Origin: Halomonas socia
GTDB taxonomy: Bacteria > Pseudomonadota > Gammaproteobacteria > Pseudomonadales > Halomonadaceae
Direction: 5' to 3'
NCBI RefSeq assembly: GCF_010977575.1
Contig: NZ_CP048812.1
Location: forward strand, 496,001 to 560,000
Length of the DNA stretch: 64,000 bases
In this document: piece by piece, positions 15,880 through 30,448 of the stretch
How the letters are laid out: each line of letters opens with the position of its first letter
How positions within the stretch are numbered: the first letter of the stretch is position 1
Notes under the pieces: generated by a model
What the model was told of the DNA's origin: nothing
Seen by the model: only the letters and a program-made list of their open reading frames with translations
The model's database searches: none
Made by a program: the position numbers and the translations under genes

Positions 15880-18800
15880 TCAGCCGAGCCACACCCGGGC
15901 GTTGCGGAACAGCCGCAGCCAGGCGCCGTCCTGGGTCCACTCGGCGGGGCGCCAGGAGTTGGTCACCGCCCGCGCCACCCGCTCGGGGTGCGGCATCATG
16001 ATGGTGACCCGGCCGTCCGGGGTGGTCAGGCCGGTGATACCCGACGGCGAGCCGTTGGGGTTGGCCGGATAGCGGCTGGTGACCTGGCCGTAGTTGTCGA
16101 CGTAGCGCAGCGCGATCTGGCTGCTGCCCTGCATGGCACGCAGGTGGCCGCTGTCGCGGAACTCGGCGCGCCCCTCGCCGTGGGCCACGGCGATCGGCAA
16201 CCGCGAGCCCTGCATGCCGGCCAGCAGGATCGACGGACCCTCCTCGACTTGCACCATCGACACCCGCGCCTCGAACTGCTCCGACTCGTTGCGCACGAAG
16301 CGCGGCCAGCTGTCGGCGCCGGGGATCAGCGCCTTGAGCTGGGAGAGCATCTGGCAGCCGTTGCAGACGCCGAGGGCGAAGCTGTCGTCGCGGCCGAAGA
16401 AGGCGGCGAACTGCTCGCGGGCGCGTTCATTGAACAGTACCGACTTGGCCCAGCCGCCGCCGGCGCCGAGCACGTCGCCGTAGGAGAAGCCGCCGCAGGC
16501 CACCAGACCCTTGAAGTCGTCCAGCGCCACGCGTCCGGCGAGGATATCGCTCATATGCACGTCGACCGCCTCGAAGCCGGCACGGTCGAAGGCCCAGGCC
16601 ATCTCCACCTGGCCGTTGACGCCCTGCTCGCGCAGCACCGCCATGGCCGGCCGCGCGGTGTTGACGAAGGGCGCGGCGATATCCTCGTCGACATCGAAGC
16701 TGGGCTGCGCCGAGAGGCCCGGGTCGCGGTCGTCGAGCAGGCCGTCGAACTCGCTCTTGGCGCAGTCGGGGTTGTCGCGCAGTGCCTGCATGCGATAGCT
16801 GGTCTCGGCCCAGGTGCGCTGGGTCAGCAGGCGGGTGGTCTCGAGCAGCGGCTCCTCGAACAGCGTCACCCGCACCTGGTCATCGTAGCGCGGCCGGGCG
16901 ATCACGCCGCAGGTCTCGATACCGGCGGCGGCGAACTGCGCCAGCACCTCCTCGGTGAACTGGCGGTTGACCTGGATTACCGCGCCGAGCTCCTCGGCGA
17001 ACAGCGCATTGAAGGCATCCACCGGCTCGTCGATCAGCCAGTCGAGCTTGATCTCGAGGCCGGCATGGGCGGCGAAGGCCATCTCCAGCAGGGTCACCAG
17101 CAGGCCGCCGTCGCTGCGGTCGTGGTAGGCGAGCAGCTTGCCGTCGCGGTTGAGGCCCTGGATGACCTCGAAGAACGCCTTGAGGTCCTCCGGGTCGTCG
17201 ACGTCGGGGCACTCGTCGCCGACCTGCCCGTAGACCTGGGCCAGCGCCGAGCCGCCGAGGCGGTTCTGGCCGCCGCCCAGGTCGATCAGGATCAGGTCGG
17301 ACTCGTCCTGGTCGAGGTTGATCTGCGGGGTGAGCGTCTTCAGCGCATCGCTGACCGGCGCAAAGCCGGTAATAGCCAGCGACAGCGGCGCGATGACGCT
17401 CTTCTCCTCGAGCTCGCCCTGCCCTTCACCAGCGCCGTTCTCCTCCTGCCAGGCGGTGCGCATCGACATCGAGTCCTTGCCCACCGGGATAGCGATGCCC
17501 AGTGCCGGGCAGAGTTCCATACCCACGGCGTGGACGGCGTCGTACAGCGCCTGGTTCTCGCCGGGATGGTCGGCGGCGCTCATCCAGTTGGCGGAGAGCT
17601 TGATATCGCCGAGCTTGGCGATGGGCGCGGCGGCCAGATTGGTGATCGCCTCGGCCACCGCCAGCCGCGCGCTGGCGGCGGGGTCGATCAGCGCCACCGG
17701 GGGCCGCTCGCCCATCGCCATGGCTTCGCCGGCATGGGTGTCGAAGCTCGCCGTGGTCACCGCCACGTCGGCCACCGGCACCTGCCAGGGGCCGACCATC
17801 TGGTCGCGGGCCACCTGGCCGGTGATCGAGCGGTCACCGATGGTGATCAAAAAGCTCTTGGAGGCCACTGCCGGCAGCCGCAGCACCCGGTCCAGCGCCT
17901 CACGCAGGTCGAGGTTGTCGAGCATCACCCCGGACAGCACCCGCGACTGGCGCTGGAACTCGCGGGTCATCTTGGGCGGCTTGCCGAACAGCACGCTCAT
18001 CGGCAGGTCGACCGGCGTGGTCTCGAAATGACCATCCGCCACCGTCAGGTGATGCGCCTCGGTGGCATCGCCGACCACCGCATAGGGGCAGCGCTCGCGT
18101 GCACACAGCGCCTCGAAGGTCTCGAGGTCGTCGGGCGCCACCGCCAGCACGTAGCGCTCCTGGGCCTCGTTGCACCAGATCTCCAGCGGGCTCATGCCCG
18201 GCTCGGCGTTGGGGATCGCGCGCAATTCGAAGCGGCCGCCGCGCTCGCCATCCTTGACCAGCTCCGGCAGGGCATTGGACAGCCCGCCCGCACCCACGTC
18301 GTGAATGAAGCGGATCGGGTTGGCATCGCCCAGCGCCCAGCAGCGGTCGATCACCTCCTGGACGCGGCGCTCGATCTCGGGGTTATCGCGCTGCACCGAG
18401 GCGAAGTCGAGATCCTCGCTAGAGCTGCCCGAGGCCATCGACGAGGCCGCCCCGCCGCCCAGGCCGATCAGCATCGCCGGCCCCCCCATCACGATCAGCT
18501 TGCCGCCGACGGGGATTTCGCCCTTCTCGACGTGCCCGTCGCGGATATTGCCGTAACCGCCGGCGAGCATGATCGGCTTGTGGTAGCCGCGCCGCTCGAC
18601 GCCGTCATTGCCCAGCGCATCCTGCTCGTAGGTTCGAAAGTAGCCGGCCAGGTTGGGGCGGCCGAATTCATTGTTGAAGGCGGCGCCGCCGATGGGCCCC
18701 TCGAGCATGATCTCGAGGGCCGACTGGATGCGTTCCGGCTTGCCGTAGTCAAAGGCTTCCCAGGGCTGCACGAACTCGGGGATGCGCAGGTTGGAGACGC

Positions 18801-19821
18801 TGAAGCCGGTGAGGCCCGCCTTGGGCTTGCCGCCGATACCGGTGGCACCCTCGTCGCGGATCTCACCGCCGGCGCCGGTCGCCGCGCCCGGATGCGGGGC
18901 GATCGCCGTGGGGTGGTTGTGGGTCTCCACCTTCATCAGGATCTGGATCGGCTCCTCAACGGCGGCGTAGCGGGCACGCTCGCCGGCCTCACCGGTCAGC
19001 GCTGCGGCAAAGAAGCGCGGCGCCGTGGTGCCCCGGATCACCGCGGCGTTGTCGCTGTAGGCCGAGAGGATATCGTCCGGTGAGCAGGCGTAGGTGTTCT
19101 TGATCATCTTGAACAGCGAATGCGGCTGCGCCTCGCCGTCGACCACCCAGTCGGCGTTGAAGATCTTGTGCCGGCAGTGTTCGGAGTTGGCCTGGGCGAA
19201 CATCATCAGTTCGACGTCGGCCGGATTGCGGCCCAGCTCCTGAAACGCCGCGAGCAGATAGTCGATCTCGTCCTCGGCCAGCGCCAGGCCGAGCTGGCGG
19301 TTGGCCTCGGCCAGCGCCTCGCGGCCGCCCTCAAGGATGTCGACCTGGCCCAGTGGCGCCGGCTCATGGTGGGCAAACAGCCGTGCCGCGTCGCTTGAGT
19401 TGGCCAGCACCGTCTCGGTCATGCGGTCATGCAGGGTGGCGACGATGGCCTCGAAGGCTTCCTCCGAGAGGGTGCCGCTCAAGCGCACCCGATAGGCCAC
19501 CCCGCGCTCGACGCGGCGGACCCTGGCCAGACCGCAGTTGCGGGCGATATCGGTGGCCTTGGATGACCACGGCGACTGGGTGCCGATACGCGGCACGACC
19601 AGGAACAGATGGCCCTCTTTTGCCGCACCGGCCTCGCTGCCGTAATCGAGGAGGCGCTCGAGCAGCTGGCGCTCGTCGACGTCGAGTTCACCATCATGGT
19701 CGACGAAGTGAACGTACTCGGCGTGCAGCGCGTCGACGTCGGGAACCCGGGCGCGCAGGGTGGCCAGCAGCTTGGCATGTCGGAAAGCAGAAAGGGCGGG
19801 CGCACCTCGCAGTTCAAGCAT
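15880..19821 (-). CDS. purL: Phosphoribosylformylglycinamidine synthase PurL
   Basis: Large-type PurL (1313 residues) converts FGAR, glutamine and ATP to FGAM in purine synthesis. Seen are the linker and ATP-binding motifs ([46 protein letters not shown]) and the C-terminal glutamine amidotransferase domain with Cys in [13 protein letters not shown] and the catalytic His/Glu in [11 protein letters not shown]. The ATG at 19821 gives the standard N-terminus [14 protein letters not shown], with GAGG about ten bases upstream; the open frame continues 55 codons beyond without family similarity. It is divergent from mltF. Confidence 0.97.
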   Translation of the reverse strand: MLELRGAPALSAFRHAKLLATLRARVPDVDALHAEYVHFVDHDGELDVDERQLLERLLDYGSEAGAAKEGHLFLVVPRIGTQSPWSSKATDIARNCGLARVRRVERGVAYRVRLSGTLSEEAFEAIVATLHDRMTETVLANSSDAARLFAHHEPAPLGQVDILEGGREALAEANRQLGLALAEDEIDYLLAAFQELGRNPADVELMMFAQANSEHCRHKIFNADWVVDGEAQPHSLFKMIKNTYACSPDDILSAYSDNAAVIRGTTAPRFFAAALTGEAGERARYAAVEEPIQILMKVETHNHPTAIAPHPGAATGAGGEIRDEGATGIGGKPKAGLTGFSVSNLRIPEFVQPWEAFDYGKPERIQSALEIMLEGPIGGAAFNNEFGRPNLAGYFRTYEQDALGNDGVERRGYHKPIMLAGGYGNIRDGHVEKGEIPVGGKLIVMGGPAMLIGLGGGAASSMASGSSSEDLDFASVQRDNPEIERRVQEVIDRCWALGDANPIRFIHDVGAGGLSNALPELVKDGERGGRFELRAIPNAEPGMSPLEIWCNEAQERYVLAVAPDDLETFEALCARERCPYAVVGDATEAHHLTVADGHFETTPVDLPMSVLFGKPPKMTREFQRQSRVLSGVMLDNLDLREALDRVLRLPAVASKSFLITIGDRSITGQVARDQMVGPWQVPVADVAVTTASFDTHAGEAMAMGERPPVALIDPAASARLAVAEAITNLAAAPIAKLGDIKLSANWMSAADHPGENQALYDAVHAVGMELCPALGIAIPVGKDSMSMRTAWQEENGAGEGQGELEEKSVIAPLSLAITGFAPVSDALKTLTPQINLDQDESDLILIDLGGGQNRLGGSALAQVYGQVGDECPDVDDPEDLKAFFEVIQGLNRDGKLLAYHDRSDGGLLVTLLEMAFAAHAGLEIKLDWLIDEPVDAFNALFAEELGAVIQVNRQFTEEVLAQFAAAGIETCGVIARPRYDDQVRVTLFEEPLLETTRLLTQRTWAETSYRMQALRDNPDCAKSEFDGLLDDRDPGLSAQPSFDVDEDIAAPFVNTARPAMAVLREQGVNGQVEMAWAFDRAGFEAVDVHMSDILAGRVALDDFKGLVACGGFSYGDVLGAGGGWAKSVLFNERAREQFAAFFGRDDSFALGVCNGCQMLSQLKALIPGADSWPRFVRNESEQFEARVSMVQVEEGPSILLAGMQGSRLPIAVAHGEGRAEFRDSGHLRAMQGSSQIALRYVDNYGQVTSRYPANPNGSPSGITGLTTPDGRVTIMMPHPERVARAVTNSWRPAEWTQDGAWLRLFRNARVWLG

Positions 19822-19978
19822 GGTCGATCGAGCCTCTGGTGAAAGCGAAATGAGGGCCGCGGCCGGCGGCAATGAGCGCACATGATACTGGAAAGCACCC
19901 GGGGCGCGAAATCCGCGCAGGTGACAGCCCGTGCTGCGCCCGTTATCGTGAGGGGTCTCATTGCCGATCGTCTCCTTC

Positions 19979-21448
19979 ATGCCCAAGGCCGTTCTGACCC
20001 ATCTGCGCCGCCACCCGCGCGGCTATCTGCTGACGTGCGTCGGTGTCGCGCTGATATGGCTCGCGCCGCCGCAGCCGCCGCCACACAACGCCCAGTGGGA
20101 TGCCATTCAGGCGCGCGCCTTCCTCGCCGTGCAGACCCGCAACACCCCGACGACGTATTACGAAGGGCGCCACGGCCCCACCGGCTTCGAATACGACCTG
20201 GCACGGCGCTTCACCGAGCATCTCGGGCTGAGCCTGTCGATGGATACCGAGCCCAACGTCGAACAGGTGCTGGAGGCGGTGCGCCGGGGTAACGCCGACA
20301 TCGGTGCCGCGGCGCTGCCACTCGACCTGAGCCGCTCCGGACTGATCTATAGCCGACCGATCCTCACCCTGCAGCCGCTGGTGGTCTACCGCCGCGGCCT
20401 GCCACCGGTGCGCGATATCGATGACCTGCGCGGCCTGAGCATCGCCAGCATCCGCGGCTCGGGTACCGGGCAGGTGCTGCGCGAACTGCAGCAGGAGCTC
20501 CCGGAGCTGAGCTGGAAGGAGTCCGACGAACTGGAAATCGCCGACCTGCTGCAGCGCATCGAGAACGGCAGCCTGGACGCTGCGGTGGTCTACCAGCACC
20601 AGTTCAAGACCAACCGGCTGTTCTTTCCCGAGGTCGAGCTGGGCTTTCCCCTCGGCGAGCCGCTGTCGATGGCCTGGGCCTTTCCCGCCGGCCAAGGCGC
20701 GGCACTGCAGCAGCGCGCCCACGATTTTCTCCACGCCCTGCAGCAGGACGGCACCCTCGATGAACTGATCGGCCGCTACTTCGGCCACGACGACTATCTA
20801 GAGTATGTCGGCGCACGCATCTTTATCAGCCACGTGCGCGAGAAACTCCCCGAATACACCGACCTGTTCCGCCAGGCGGCGCGCGACAGCGGCTTCGACT
20901 GGAAGCTGCTCGCCGCCCTGGGCTACCAGGAGTCGCACTGGGACCCTGAGGCCACCTCGCCCACCGGCGTTCGCGGCCTGATGATGCTGACCAACCCCAC
21001 CGCCGAGGAGCTCGGCGTCAGCGACCGCCTCGATCCCCAGCAGAGCATCGACGGCGGCGCCCGCTATTTACGTCAAATGAAGGAACGTCTACCCGACTCA
21101 ATCAACGGTGACGACCGCCTGTGGATGGCCATGGCAGCCTATAATGTCGGCTTGGGGCATTTGTATGATGCGCGCAATATCGCCGAACAGCGCGGCGGTG
21201 ATCCCAACCGCTGGGCCGACGTGCGCGAGGCGCTGCCGCTGCTGCAGAACAGCGAGTGGTACAGCCAGACCCGCCACGGCTATGCGCGCGGCGGCGAGCC
21301 GGTGATCTATGTGCGCAACATTCGCCGCTACTACGAGATTCTCGACTACGTCGACCGCAGCCAGCAGCAATTCCACCAGCTCAACGAGCGCCTGCCCGAC
21401 GACGATGACGACAGCCACCTGTTCGACGTCGTCCCCCCGGTGCTCTGA
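19979..21448 (+). CDS. mltF: Membrane-bound lytic murein transglycosylase F
   Basis: MltF cuts the peptidoglycan glycan chain in the periplasm, forming anhydromuropeptides. The 489-residue protein has one N-terminal membrane/signal segment ([15 protein letters not shown]), an SBP_bac_3-like regulatory domain (about 45-260), and an SLT domain with the catalytic Glu in [20 protein letters not shown] and [14 protein letters not shown]. Start ATG 19979 is preferred to TTG 19961. PurL and MltF genes are divergent neighbours in many gammaproteobacteria. Confidence 0.93.
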   Translation: MPKAVLTHLRRHPRGYLLTCVGVALIWLAPPQPPPHNAQWDAIQARAFLAVQTRNTPTTYYEGRHGPTGFEYDLARRFTEHLGLSLSMDTEPNVEQVLEAVRRGNADIGAAALPLDLSRSGLIYSRPILTLQPLVVYRRGLPPVRDIDDLRGLSIASIRGSGTGQVLRELQQELPELSWKESDELEIADLLQRIENGSLDAAVVYQHQFKTNRLFFPEVELGFPLGEPLSMAWAFPAGQGAALQQRAHDFLHALQQDGTLDELIGRYFGHDDYLEYVGARIFISHVREKLPEYTDLFRQAARDSGFDWKLLAALGYQESHWDPEATSPTGVRGLMMLTNPTAEELGVSDRLDPQQSIDGGARYLRQMKERLPDSINGDDRLWMAMAAYNVGLGHLYDARNIAEQRGGDPNRWADVREALPLLQNSEWYSQTRHGYARGGEPVIYVRNIRRYYEILDYVDRSQQQFHQLNERLPDDDDDSHLFDVVPPVL

Positions 21449-21472
21449 TACCGCCACGCCACGAGGAGGTGC

Positions 21473-24825
<3,353 letters not shown>

Positions 24826-24826
24826 C

Positions 24827-25570
24827 TTAGCCTCGAACGATCAGTACCACCCCCTGAATAAAGTAGAAGGCGCCGATGGCGGTGACGATCCAGCGCGTCC
24901 AGACACGGAAGTTGGCATCGGTAAGGCGCGCCAGGATACGGTTGCCGGCGTTGGTGCCGAGCATCGCAAAGGGCGCAGCGATCAGGATGATCCCCCACTC
25001 GCCGGCGCTCAGCGCAAGCGCCGAGCCGAGATAGAACAGGATCTTGATGGCATGCGAGACCACCTGGATCATCGCCTTGGTGGCAACGACCTGGCGGCGA
25101 TCCATGCGCGAGCGCACGAAGAAGATATCGATCAACGGTCCGGATAAGCCCGCCGCAATGGTCAAACCACCCGAGACAACCCCACACCCCACGGCGTGGC
25201 TCGACTTGTTGGCATCAAAGCGGAACCAGCGCTTTGGCATCCACACCAGAATCGGCATCAGACCAATCAAGATCGACACTGTTGCCGTGTCTGGCGAGTA
25301 GTTGACCCACAGCAGTACGGCCGCGGCTAGTACTACCCCAGAGGTCATCAACGCCACTATCCGCCAGACGATGAAATGCCGCGACAACCAGGCCCGCGAG
25401 CCGTTGGCGGTCATCTGGATCACCCCGTGCACGGCGATGGCCGTGGTGGCCGGGAACAGCAACAGCAGAAACCACAGCAGCACTAGGCCGCCGGCCATGC
25501 CAAATACGCCCGACAACATCGAGGTAAGAAACACCACGGCCACGAAGACCGCTCCAACCAGCATCGACAC
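24827..25570 (-). CDS. TSUP (TauE/SafE) family membrane permease
   Basis: The 247-residue protein has about eight hydrophobic helices and the repeated TSUP pattern (VFGMAGGLVLLWFLLLLFP and GVVSGGLTIAAGLSGPLIDI). The family moves sulfite, sulfoacetate or other organosulfur anions across the inner membrane; the substrate cannot be told here. Its stop is one base from the tesB stop. Confidence 0.85.
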   Translation of the reverse strand: MSMLVGAVFVAVVFLTSMLSGVFGMAGGLVLLWFLLLLFPATTAIAVHGVIQMTANGSRAWLSRHFIVWRIVALMTSGVVLAAAVLLWVNYSPDTATVSILIGLMPILVWMPKRWFRFDANKSSHAVGCGVVSGGLTIAAGLSGPLIDIFFVRSRMDRRQVVATKAMIQVVSHAIKILFYLGSALALSAGEWGIILIAAPFAMLGTNAGNRILARLTDANFRVWTRWIVTAIGAFYFIQGVVLIVRG

Positions 25571-25663
25571 GGCGACTCCTGATAACGACTTGCGGCCGGC
25601 AACAGGCCGGCCGCCAAGCGTTAACAGTTTACATTAGCTCGCTATGTTTCGCGACGCTGGTCA

Positions 25664-26545
25664 TCAGAGGCGGATACCCGGCTCCTCGTCGCTACCCGGC
25701 GCACCGCGCCCCCGCGGCCGCGGTGTCGGCACGTCAGTAGAGAGTGCGAGCTCGTGCACTTCACCCTCCTGCCAGTAGCGCAGCTGGGCCTCTTCATCGG
25801 CGGGGGTATCACGCACCAACTCGAGGAAGTTCATCGGCGACGACGGCACCTCGTCGTTGACCGACAGCAGCAGCGCCCCTGGCGCCATGCCCGCGTCTTC
25901 TGCGGCGCCGCTGACGTCACTGACCAGCAGGCCGTCATCGTCGGGCAGCCCGAGCGCATCGCGCAGGTCGTCGCTGACGCGGGTCACGGTGATGCCGAGT
26001 GCCGCCACCACGGTATCTTCCAGCCCCTCGTACTCGATCTGCCGCGCCGCCTCACGCACCTCGGGCGCCACGTGGATGGTCGCCCCGGCCTGCAACGCCA
26101 GCGCCAGGGCATCGCTGGGCCGGCTGTCGATACGCACCGGCCCATCGCGCCCTTCGACCTCGAGTTCGAGCATGCCGAGGAAGGTATTGTCCTGCAGCGC
26201 ATCGACGTAGACCCGCGCCAGTCTCACCTCGAGACCATCGAGCACGTCGTTGAGCAATTCGTGGGTCAGCGGCCGCCGCGGCCGGTCACCGCGCAGCGCG
26301 CGCAGGATGGCATCGGCTTCATTGGGGCCGATGAAGATCGGAATCACGTCCTCACCGCCCGGTTCACGCAGCAGCACCACCGGCGGGCCCATGGCCCCCG
26401 CCACACCCACCGTGGCGATCTCCACCTCGATCATCTCATCGGGCTCGACGGCCAGATCCCGAGCCAGCGCCTGAGCGGCGGCAGCGCTCAGTATCAGGCT
26501 CAGCAACAGTGGCGCCAGCAAGCGCCGTGGTAACGACCTCAACAT
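25664..26545 (-). CDS. Secreted BFN (DUF151) domain protein with C-terminal PDZ
   Basis: The 293-residue protein starts MLRSLPRRLLAPLLLSLILS, a signal peptide cut near AQALA. Residues about 45-170 are a bifunctional-nuclease (BFN/DUF151) domain: VVLLREPGGEDVIPIFIGPN, EADAILRALRG and RIDSRPSDALALALQAGA. The C-terminal part (GLLVSDVSGAAEDAGMAPGA then LLLSVNDEV) is PDZ-like, followed by an R/P/G-rich tail. BFN proteins are normally small cytoplasmic proteins; export and the PDZ fusion are unusual. A GGAGTGAGC site supports ATG 26545. Confidence 0.8.
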   Translation of the reverse strand: MLRSLPRRLLAPLLLSLILSAAAAQALARDLAVEPDEMIEVEIATVGVAGAMGPPVVLLREPGGEDVIPIFIGPNEADAILRALRGDRPRRPLTHELLNDVLDGLEVRLARVYVDALQDNTFLGMLELEVEGRDGPVRIDSRPSDALALALQAGATIHVAPEVREAARQIEYEGLEDTVVAALGITVTRVSDDLRDALGLPDDDGLLVSDVSGAAEDAGMAPGALLLSVNDEVPSSPMNFLELVRDTPADEEAQLRYWQEGEVHELALSTDVPTPRPRGRGAPGSDEEPGIRL

Positions 26546-26709
26546 GCTCACTCCTTGGCGGCCAGCACGATCCAGGCGGCCACACGGGATGTATTCCGGT
26601 TCAGGATGGCACTCATCGGCGGGGCCTGCCATGCGACAAATAACCCTGTCCCCACTGCGGCTTGTTGAGTAACATTCTGGCCGTATTGATGAGCTGACAG
26701 GACAACGAT

Positions 26710-27438
26710 ATGGGCAGGGCCTTCCAGAACCGCAAGGAATCCATGGCCAAGACGGCCGCCGCCAAGACCAAGGTCTACAGCAAGTACGGCCGCGAGATCT
26801 ACGTGGTGGCCAAGCAGGGCGGCACCGACCCGGCCGGCAATCTCAGCCTGCGCGGCCTGATCGAGCGCGCCAAGAAGGACCAGGTGCCCAGCCACGTGAT
26901 TGAAAAGGCTCTCGACAAGGCCAGCGGCGCCGGCGGCGAGGACTTCTCGCCGGCCCGCTACGAGGGCTTCGGGCCGGGCAACTGCATGGTGATCGTCGAC
27001 TGCCTGACCGACAATCCCAACCGCACCTTCGGTGACGTGCGCGCCTGCTTCACCAAGACCAAGTGCAAGATTGGCACCCCCGGCAGCGTCAGCCATATGT
27101 TCGACCACTGCGCCATCCTCGCCTACCACGGCGACGATGAAGAGGCGGCACTCGAGGCGCTGATGGAGGCCGATGTCGATGTCTCCGACATCGAGAACGA
27201 GGACGGTCAGATCACAGTGTTCGCCCCGCACACCGAGTACGCCAAAGCCAAGCAGGCGCTGATCGATACTTTCGGCGAGCTCGACTTCGAGGTCGACGAG
27301 ATCCAGTTCGTGCCCCAGACCACTACCTCGGTGGAGGGTGACGACGTGGCGCTGTTCGAGAAATTCCTCGACATGCTCAACGACCTGGACGACGTGCAGA
27401 ACGTCTTCCACAACGCCGAGCTGCCCGCCGAGGCCTGA
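26710..27438 (+). CDS. YebC/PmpR-family protein, YeeN subtype
   Basis: The family includes YebC-type transcriptional regulators and proteins that help ribosomes through difficult peptide stretches. The 242-residue protein begins [20 protein letters not shown], the YeeN form of the start, and has [19 protein letters not shown] and NRTFGDVR, then the second and third domains ([20 protein letters not shown]). It stands alone, facing away from the BFN gene. Confidence 0.92.
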   Translation: MGRAFQNRKESMAKTAAAKTKVYSKYGREIYVVAKQGGTDPAGNLSLRGLIERAKKDQVPSHVIEKALDKASGAGGEDFSPARYEGFGPGNCMVIVDCLTDNPNRTFGDVRACFTKTKCKIGTPGSVSHMFDHCAILAYHGDDEEAALEALMEADVDVSDIENEDGQITVFAPHTEYAKAKQALIDTFGELDFEVDEIQFVPQTTTSVEGDDVALFEKFLDMLNDLDDVQNVFHNAELPAEA

Positions 27439-27465
27439 TTCGTGTCAGCCTGCCTGATGCCCACA

Positions 27466-28653
27466 TCAGGCAAGCAGTTCGCGCAGGCGCCAATCGTTGT
27501 CGGTCAAGGCTACCCCGCCGTGTTCGGTGACCATCACCGTATCGCTGAGGCCGATCCCCCAGCGGCCGGGTAGGCGCAGGCAGAGTGGCAGGTGAAAGAC
27601 CATGCCGGCCTCGAAGCAGCGCGCCTGCCCGCTGGCGATATACCCCGTGCCTTCGACCCAACTGGGCGGGAACTGCGCGCCCACCGCATAGCCGAACACC
27701 CCGGAGTGGAAGAGCGTCTCCTGCCACCCCGACAGCACCGCCTCGGCGGCCCGGGCCGCGGCATCGAACGTCTCTCCCGGCAGCATGTGGCGACACAATA
27801 CCTCATACAGTTCACGGCACAGGTCGGCCACGGCCTGCATCTCATGACTCGCTTGGCCGGCGATGGCGGTACGCATCATCGGCGCAGTGTAGCGCTGATA
27901 GGCGGCACCGAACTCGAGGAACACCGGGTCACCCGCCGCGATCACCCGGCGCTTGTGGTTGACGTGGATCACGCTGATGCGTTCGGCGCTGGTGACGATC
28001 GGCTGCAGGCTCATGAACTCGCTGCCCGCGGCAAGTAGCGCCCGGGCGCCCTCTGCCGCCACCTCGTTGTCGGTCACACCGGGGCGAATCGCCGCCATGG
28101 CCGCCTCGAGCCCGGCCGAGGTGATCCGTGCGCTCTCCCTTAGGCAGGCAAGCTCGGCGTCGCTCTTGACGATGCGTATCGCATCGAGCAGCGCCCCCGC
28201 CTCCTGGAATCGCTCGGCCCCGAGCCGCGCCGTCAGCGCCGCCATCACGCCCTGCCGCAAGCCCGCATGCCAGCCATCGATCCCCACCCGCTCACACGGC
28301 GTCAGCAGGTCGCAGAGCGGATCAATGACTTCGTCGGGATTCTCCCAGCGGTAGCCAAGAATATCGTCCGCGCGGGCCGTGACCACCGCCGCCCCGGTCT
28401 CGATGGAGGCCACCTGCAGCACCAGCCGTTGCGCGGTACACACCAGGCAGGCGTGCACCGAGACCTCGAAGGTGTGGTAGCCGGTGAGATAGTTGATATC
28501 GGCGGGGTCGGTGAGCAGCAGCGCACCGAGGTCCTGGCGCTCCATCGCCGCGCGCACCTTGCTTAGCCGCGCCTCGTATTCGTCGGCGCTGAAGGGCAGC
28601 TCGCTGCGTGCCAGCGTTTCGGCAAGAGTGTGGCGATAGGCGGTGTAGTTCAT
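27466..28653 (-). CDS. M24-family hydrolase with creatinase-like, metal-ligand-poor site
   Basis: The 395-residue protein has the two-domain M24 form: an N-terminal creatinase domain (LLTDPADINYLTGYHTFEVS) and a pita-bread domain with IHVNHKRRVIAAGDPVFLEF. In metallopeptidases the last segment reads 'D.G....Y..D..RT'; here it is LEFGAAYQRYTAPMMRTA, so the first Asp is Glu and the second is lost. Such replacements occur in creatinase and ectoine-hydrolase-type enzymes that cleave small molecules and not peptides. The substrate is open; ectoine hydrolysis would suit a halophile but is not shown. A GGAGACC site precedes the ATG. Confidence 0.75.
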   Translation of the reverse strand: MNYTAYRHTLAETLARSELPFSADEYEARLSKVRAAMERQDLGALLLTDPADINYLTGYHTFEVSVHACLVCTAQRLVLQVASIETGAAVVTARADDILGYRWENPDEVIDPLCDLLTPCERVGIDGWHAGLRQGVMAALTARLGAERFQEAGALLDAIRIVKSDAELACLRESARITSAGLEAAMAAIRPGVTDNEVAAEGARALLAAGSEFMSLQPIVTSAERISVIHVNHKRRVIAAGDPVFLEFGAAYQRYTAPMMRTAIAGQASHEMQAVADLCRELYEVLCRHMLPGETFDAAARAAEAVLSGWQETLFHSGVFGYAVGAQFPPSWVEGTGYIASGQARCFEAGMVFHLPLCLRLPGRWGIGLSDTVMVTEHGGVALTDNDWRLRELLA

Positions 28654-28703
28654 GGCGGTCTCCGATGGTCCATCTTTTCAGACGAAGCCTAGAGTGTAGA
28701 AGC

Positions 28704-29545
28704 TCAGCGGGGGCGTGACAGCCCGGCTTCTGCTGCCAGGAAAGCATCGATGCCTTCCAGGTAGTCAGCTTCGCTATCGACGAAGCCGGTGTTGTGGCCG
28801 CCGTGAATGGTCAGCAGCTGCTTGGGGGCGTTGGCGGCGCGGTAAACCGCCTCACCTTCTGCGTACGGAATCACCTCGTCGTCACGGCTGTGGATCACCA
28901 GCAGCGGCGCCGAGATCCGCGTCACATAAGATTCTACCGGGTAGTCGATGCGCGCCAGCCAGCGCGCCGGCAGGAACGGATAGAGCCGCTGGGCCAGCTC
29001 CGGCACCGAGCGAAACGGCGACTCGAGGATCACCGCCGCGGGGCTGCCTGCTGTTGTTCCAGGCTCGCAGTGAGTTCTGCGGCCACCGCCGCCCCCAGCG
29101 AGCGGCCGAACACCACGACCTCGCCGGCCTCCTGCCCGGCCTGCTCGCGCAGCCACTGCCAGGCGGCACGGGCATCCAGCGCCGTGCCGGCTTCGGACGG
29201 CCGCCCCTCGCTGCGGCCGTAGCCGCGGTAGTCGATGATCAGCACCGAGAGCCCCAGGCGCTGAAACTGGGCGATGCTCTCCAGCCGATGTGAGATATTG
29301 CCGGCGTTACCGTGGAAGAACAGCAGGCCGCCCCGCGCTTCCGGTGCCGGTATCCACCAGGCATCGAGGGCCAGATCATCCTCCGTGGTCAGCGTCACCT
29401 CTTCCCACGCCAGGCCGCGCTCGGCCGGGGTGGCGACATGCTCGCGGCCGGTGTGGGGCAGATACAGCAGGCGCTCCTGGAAGGCCCACATCAGTGCCAC
29501 CACCAGTAGATAGACCGCTACCAGCGAGAGCAGGAAACGTATCAT
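28704..29545 (-). pseudogene. Alpha/beta hydrolase (BEM46/YfhR-like), frameshifted
   Basis: The two halves lie in different frames. The first (29545 to about 29046) has an N-terminal membrane anchor (FLLSLVAVYLLVVALMWAFQ), the oxyanion segment LLFFHGNAGNISHR and the nucleophile elbow VVFGRSLGAAVA. The second (to 28704) continues AVILESPFRSVPELAQRLYP with the acid in IHSRDDEVIPY and the His in GGHNTGF. Near 29046 one base seems missing from a GGC run (CAGCAGGCAGCC would be in frame as CAGCAGGGCAGCC). It is otherwise complete, so sequencing error is as likely as true inactivation. The start overlaps the rhomboid gene stop (TGATG). Confidence 0.75.
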
Positions 29546-30126
29546 CAGATCAGCTCACCGGGATAGGTCGAGGCCATCAGCCCGAGCATGAAGATTACCC
29601 CCCAGGCACCACCCCACAGATGGGCACTGTGATTGACGTTGTCGTCGACGTGACGCTGCGCCCACAGTGAGTAGAACACGTAGAGCGCGGCGAAGGCGAT
29701 CGCCGGCACCGGCACCACGAACACGAACAGCAGCGACCAGGGCCGCAGCAGAATGTAGGCAAACAGCATCGCCGCCACCGCCCCAGAGGCGCCCAGACTC
29801 AGGTAGCTGGCATCGCCCCGGTAGCGTAGGTGGGTCGGCAATATCGCGATCAGCAATCCCAGCAGGTAGAACAGCACGAACCCCAGCACCCCGATATGCG
29901 GCACCAGCACCAGTTCCATCACCGTGCCGAACACGTAGAGAGTGATCATGTTGAAGGCCAGGTGCATGACGTTGGCGTGTATCAGCCCGTGGCTGACCAA
30001 GCGCCACCATTGCCCCCGCGCCACGCCGGGCGGCCAGTAGATCAACGCCCGCTTGAGTGCCGGCAGCATCCAACCCAGCGCCGAGACAAGCACCGTCAGG
30101 GTGACCAGCGTCAGGGTCACGTTCAT
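29545..30126 (-). CDS. Rhomboid-family intramembrane serine protease
   Basis: The 193-residue membrane protein has six helices, the WWRLVSHGLIHANVMHLAFN loop, the catalytic serine in SLGASGAVAAML and the catalytic histidine in NHSAHLWGGAWG. Rhomboids cleave substrate helices within the inner membrane. It is coupled to the following hydrolase gene by a one-base stop/start overlap. Confidence 0.9.
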   Translation of the reverse strand: MNVTLTLVTLTVLVSALGWMLPALKRALIYWPPGVARGQWWRLVSHGLIHANVMHLAFNMITLYVFGTVMELVLVPHIGVLGFVLFYLLGLLIAILPTHLRYRGDASYLSLGASGAVAAMLFAYILLRPWSLLFVFVVPVPAIAFAALYVFYSLWAQRHVDDNVNHSAHLWGGAWGVIFMLGLMASTYPGELI

Positions 30127-30190
30127 GAGTCTGCTAGCGAGTTAACCATGTCGGCTGTGACCACGGCAGACCCATTAGGTGCCGAACCGC

Positions 30191-30382
30191 TCAGGTGGAG
30201 GCGTTGTCGCAGCCCATCACCCCACCTTTGGCCCACCCCTCGCCGTCGATCTCGTTGAAAAACACCTGCACCGACTCTGGCTTGAGGTCATAGACCTCGA
30301 CGAAGGCCTCGGTAATGCGCCGGGCGAGTTCGCGCTTCTGCGCCAGGTCGCGGGGAAACTGCTGGATGGTGACGATCGGCAT
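30191..30382 (-). CDS. 4-oxalocrotonate tautomerase-family protein
   Basis: The 63-residue protein has the catalytic Pro-1 (MPIVTIQQFPRDLAQKRELA) and the family end VFFNEIDGEGWAKGG. These small enzymes tautomerise 2-hydroxymuconate-like acids; the true substrate of stand-alone members is usually unknown. A GAGGAG site precedes ATG 30382. It follows the creatininase-family gene by 66 bases, in the same direction. Confidence 0.88.
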   Translation of the reverse strand: MPIVTIQQFPRDLAQKRELARRITEAFVEVYDLKPESVQVFFNEIDGEGWAKGGVMGCDNAST

Positions 30383-30448
30383 GCGGAACTCCTCGGGGCG
30401 GGCAAAACGCCATGGTCCGACGAAAAGGTGCCGCCTGGCAATCTCCGC

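Noticed and set aside
15865-19083. A 1072-codon open frame on the plus strand
   Set aside because: It lies antisense to purL and is rich in His, Gly, Ala and Gln as expected from reading high-GC coding sequence backwards; no domain or start site.
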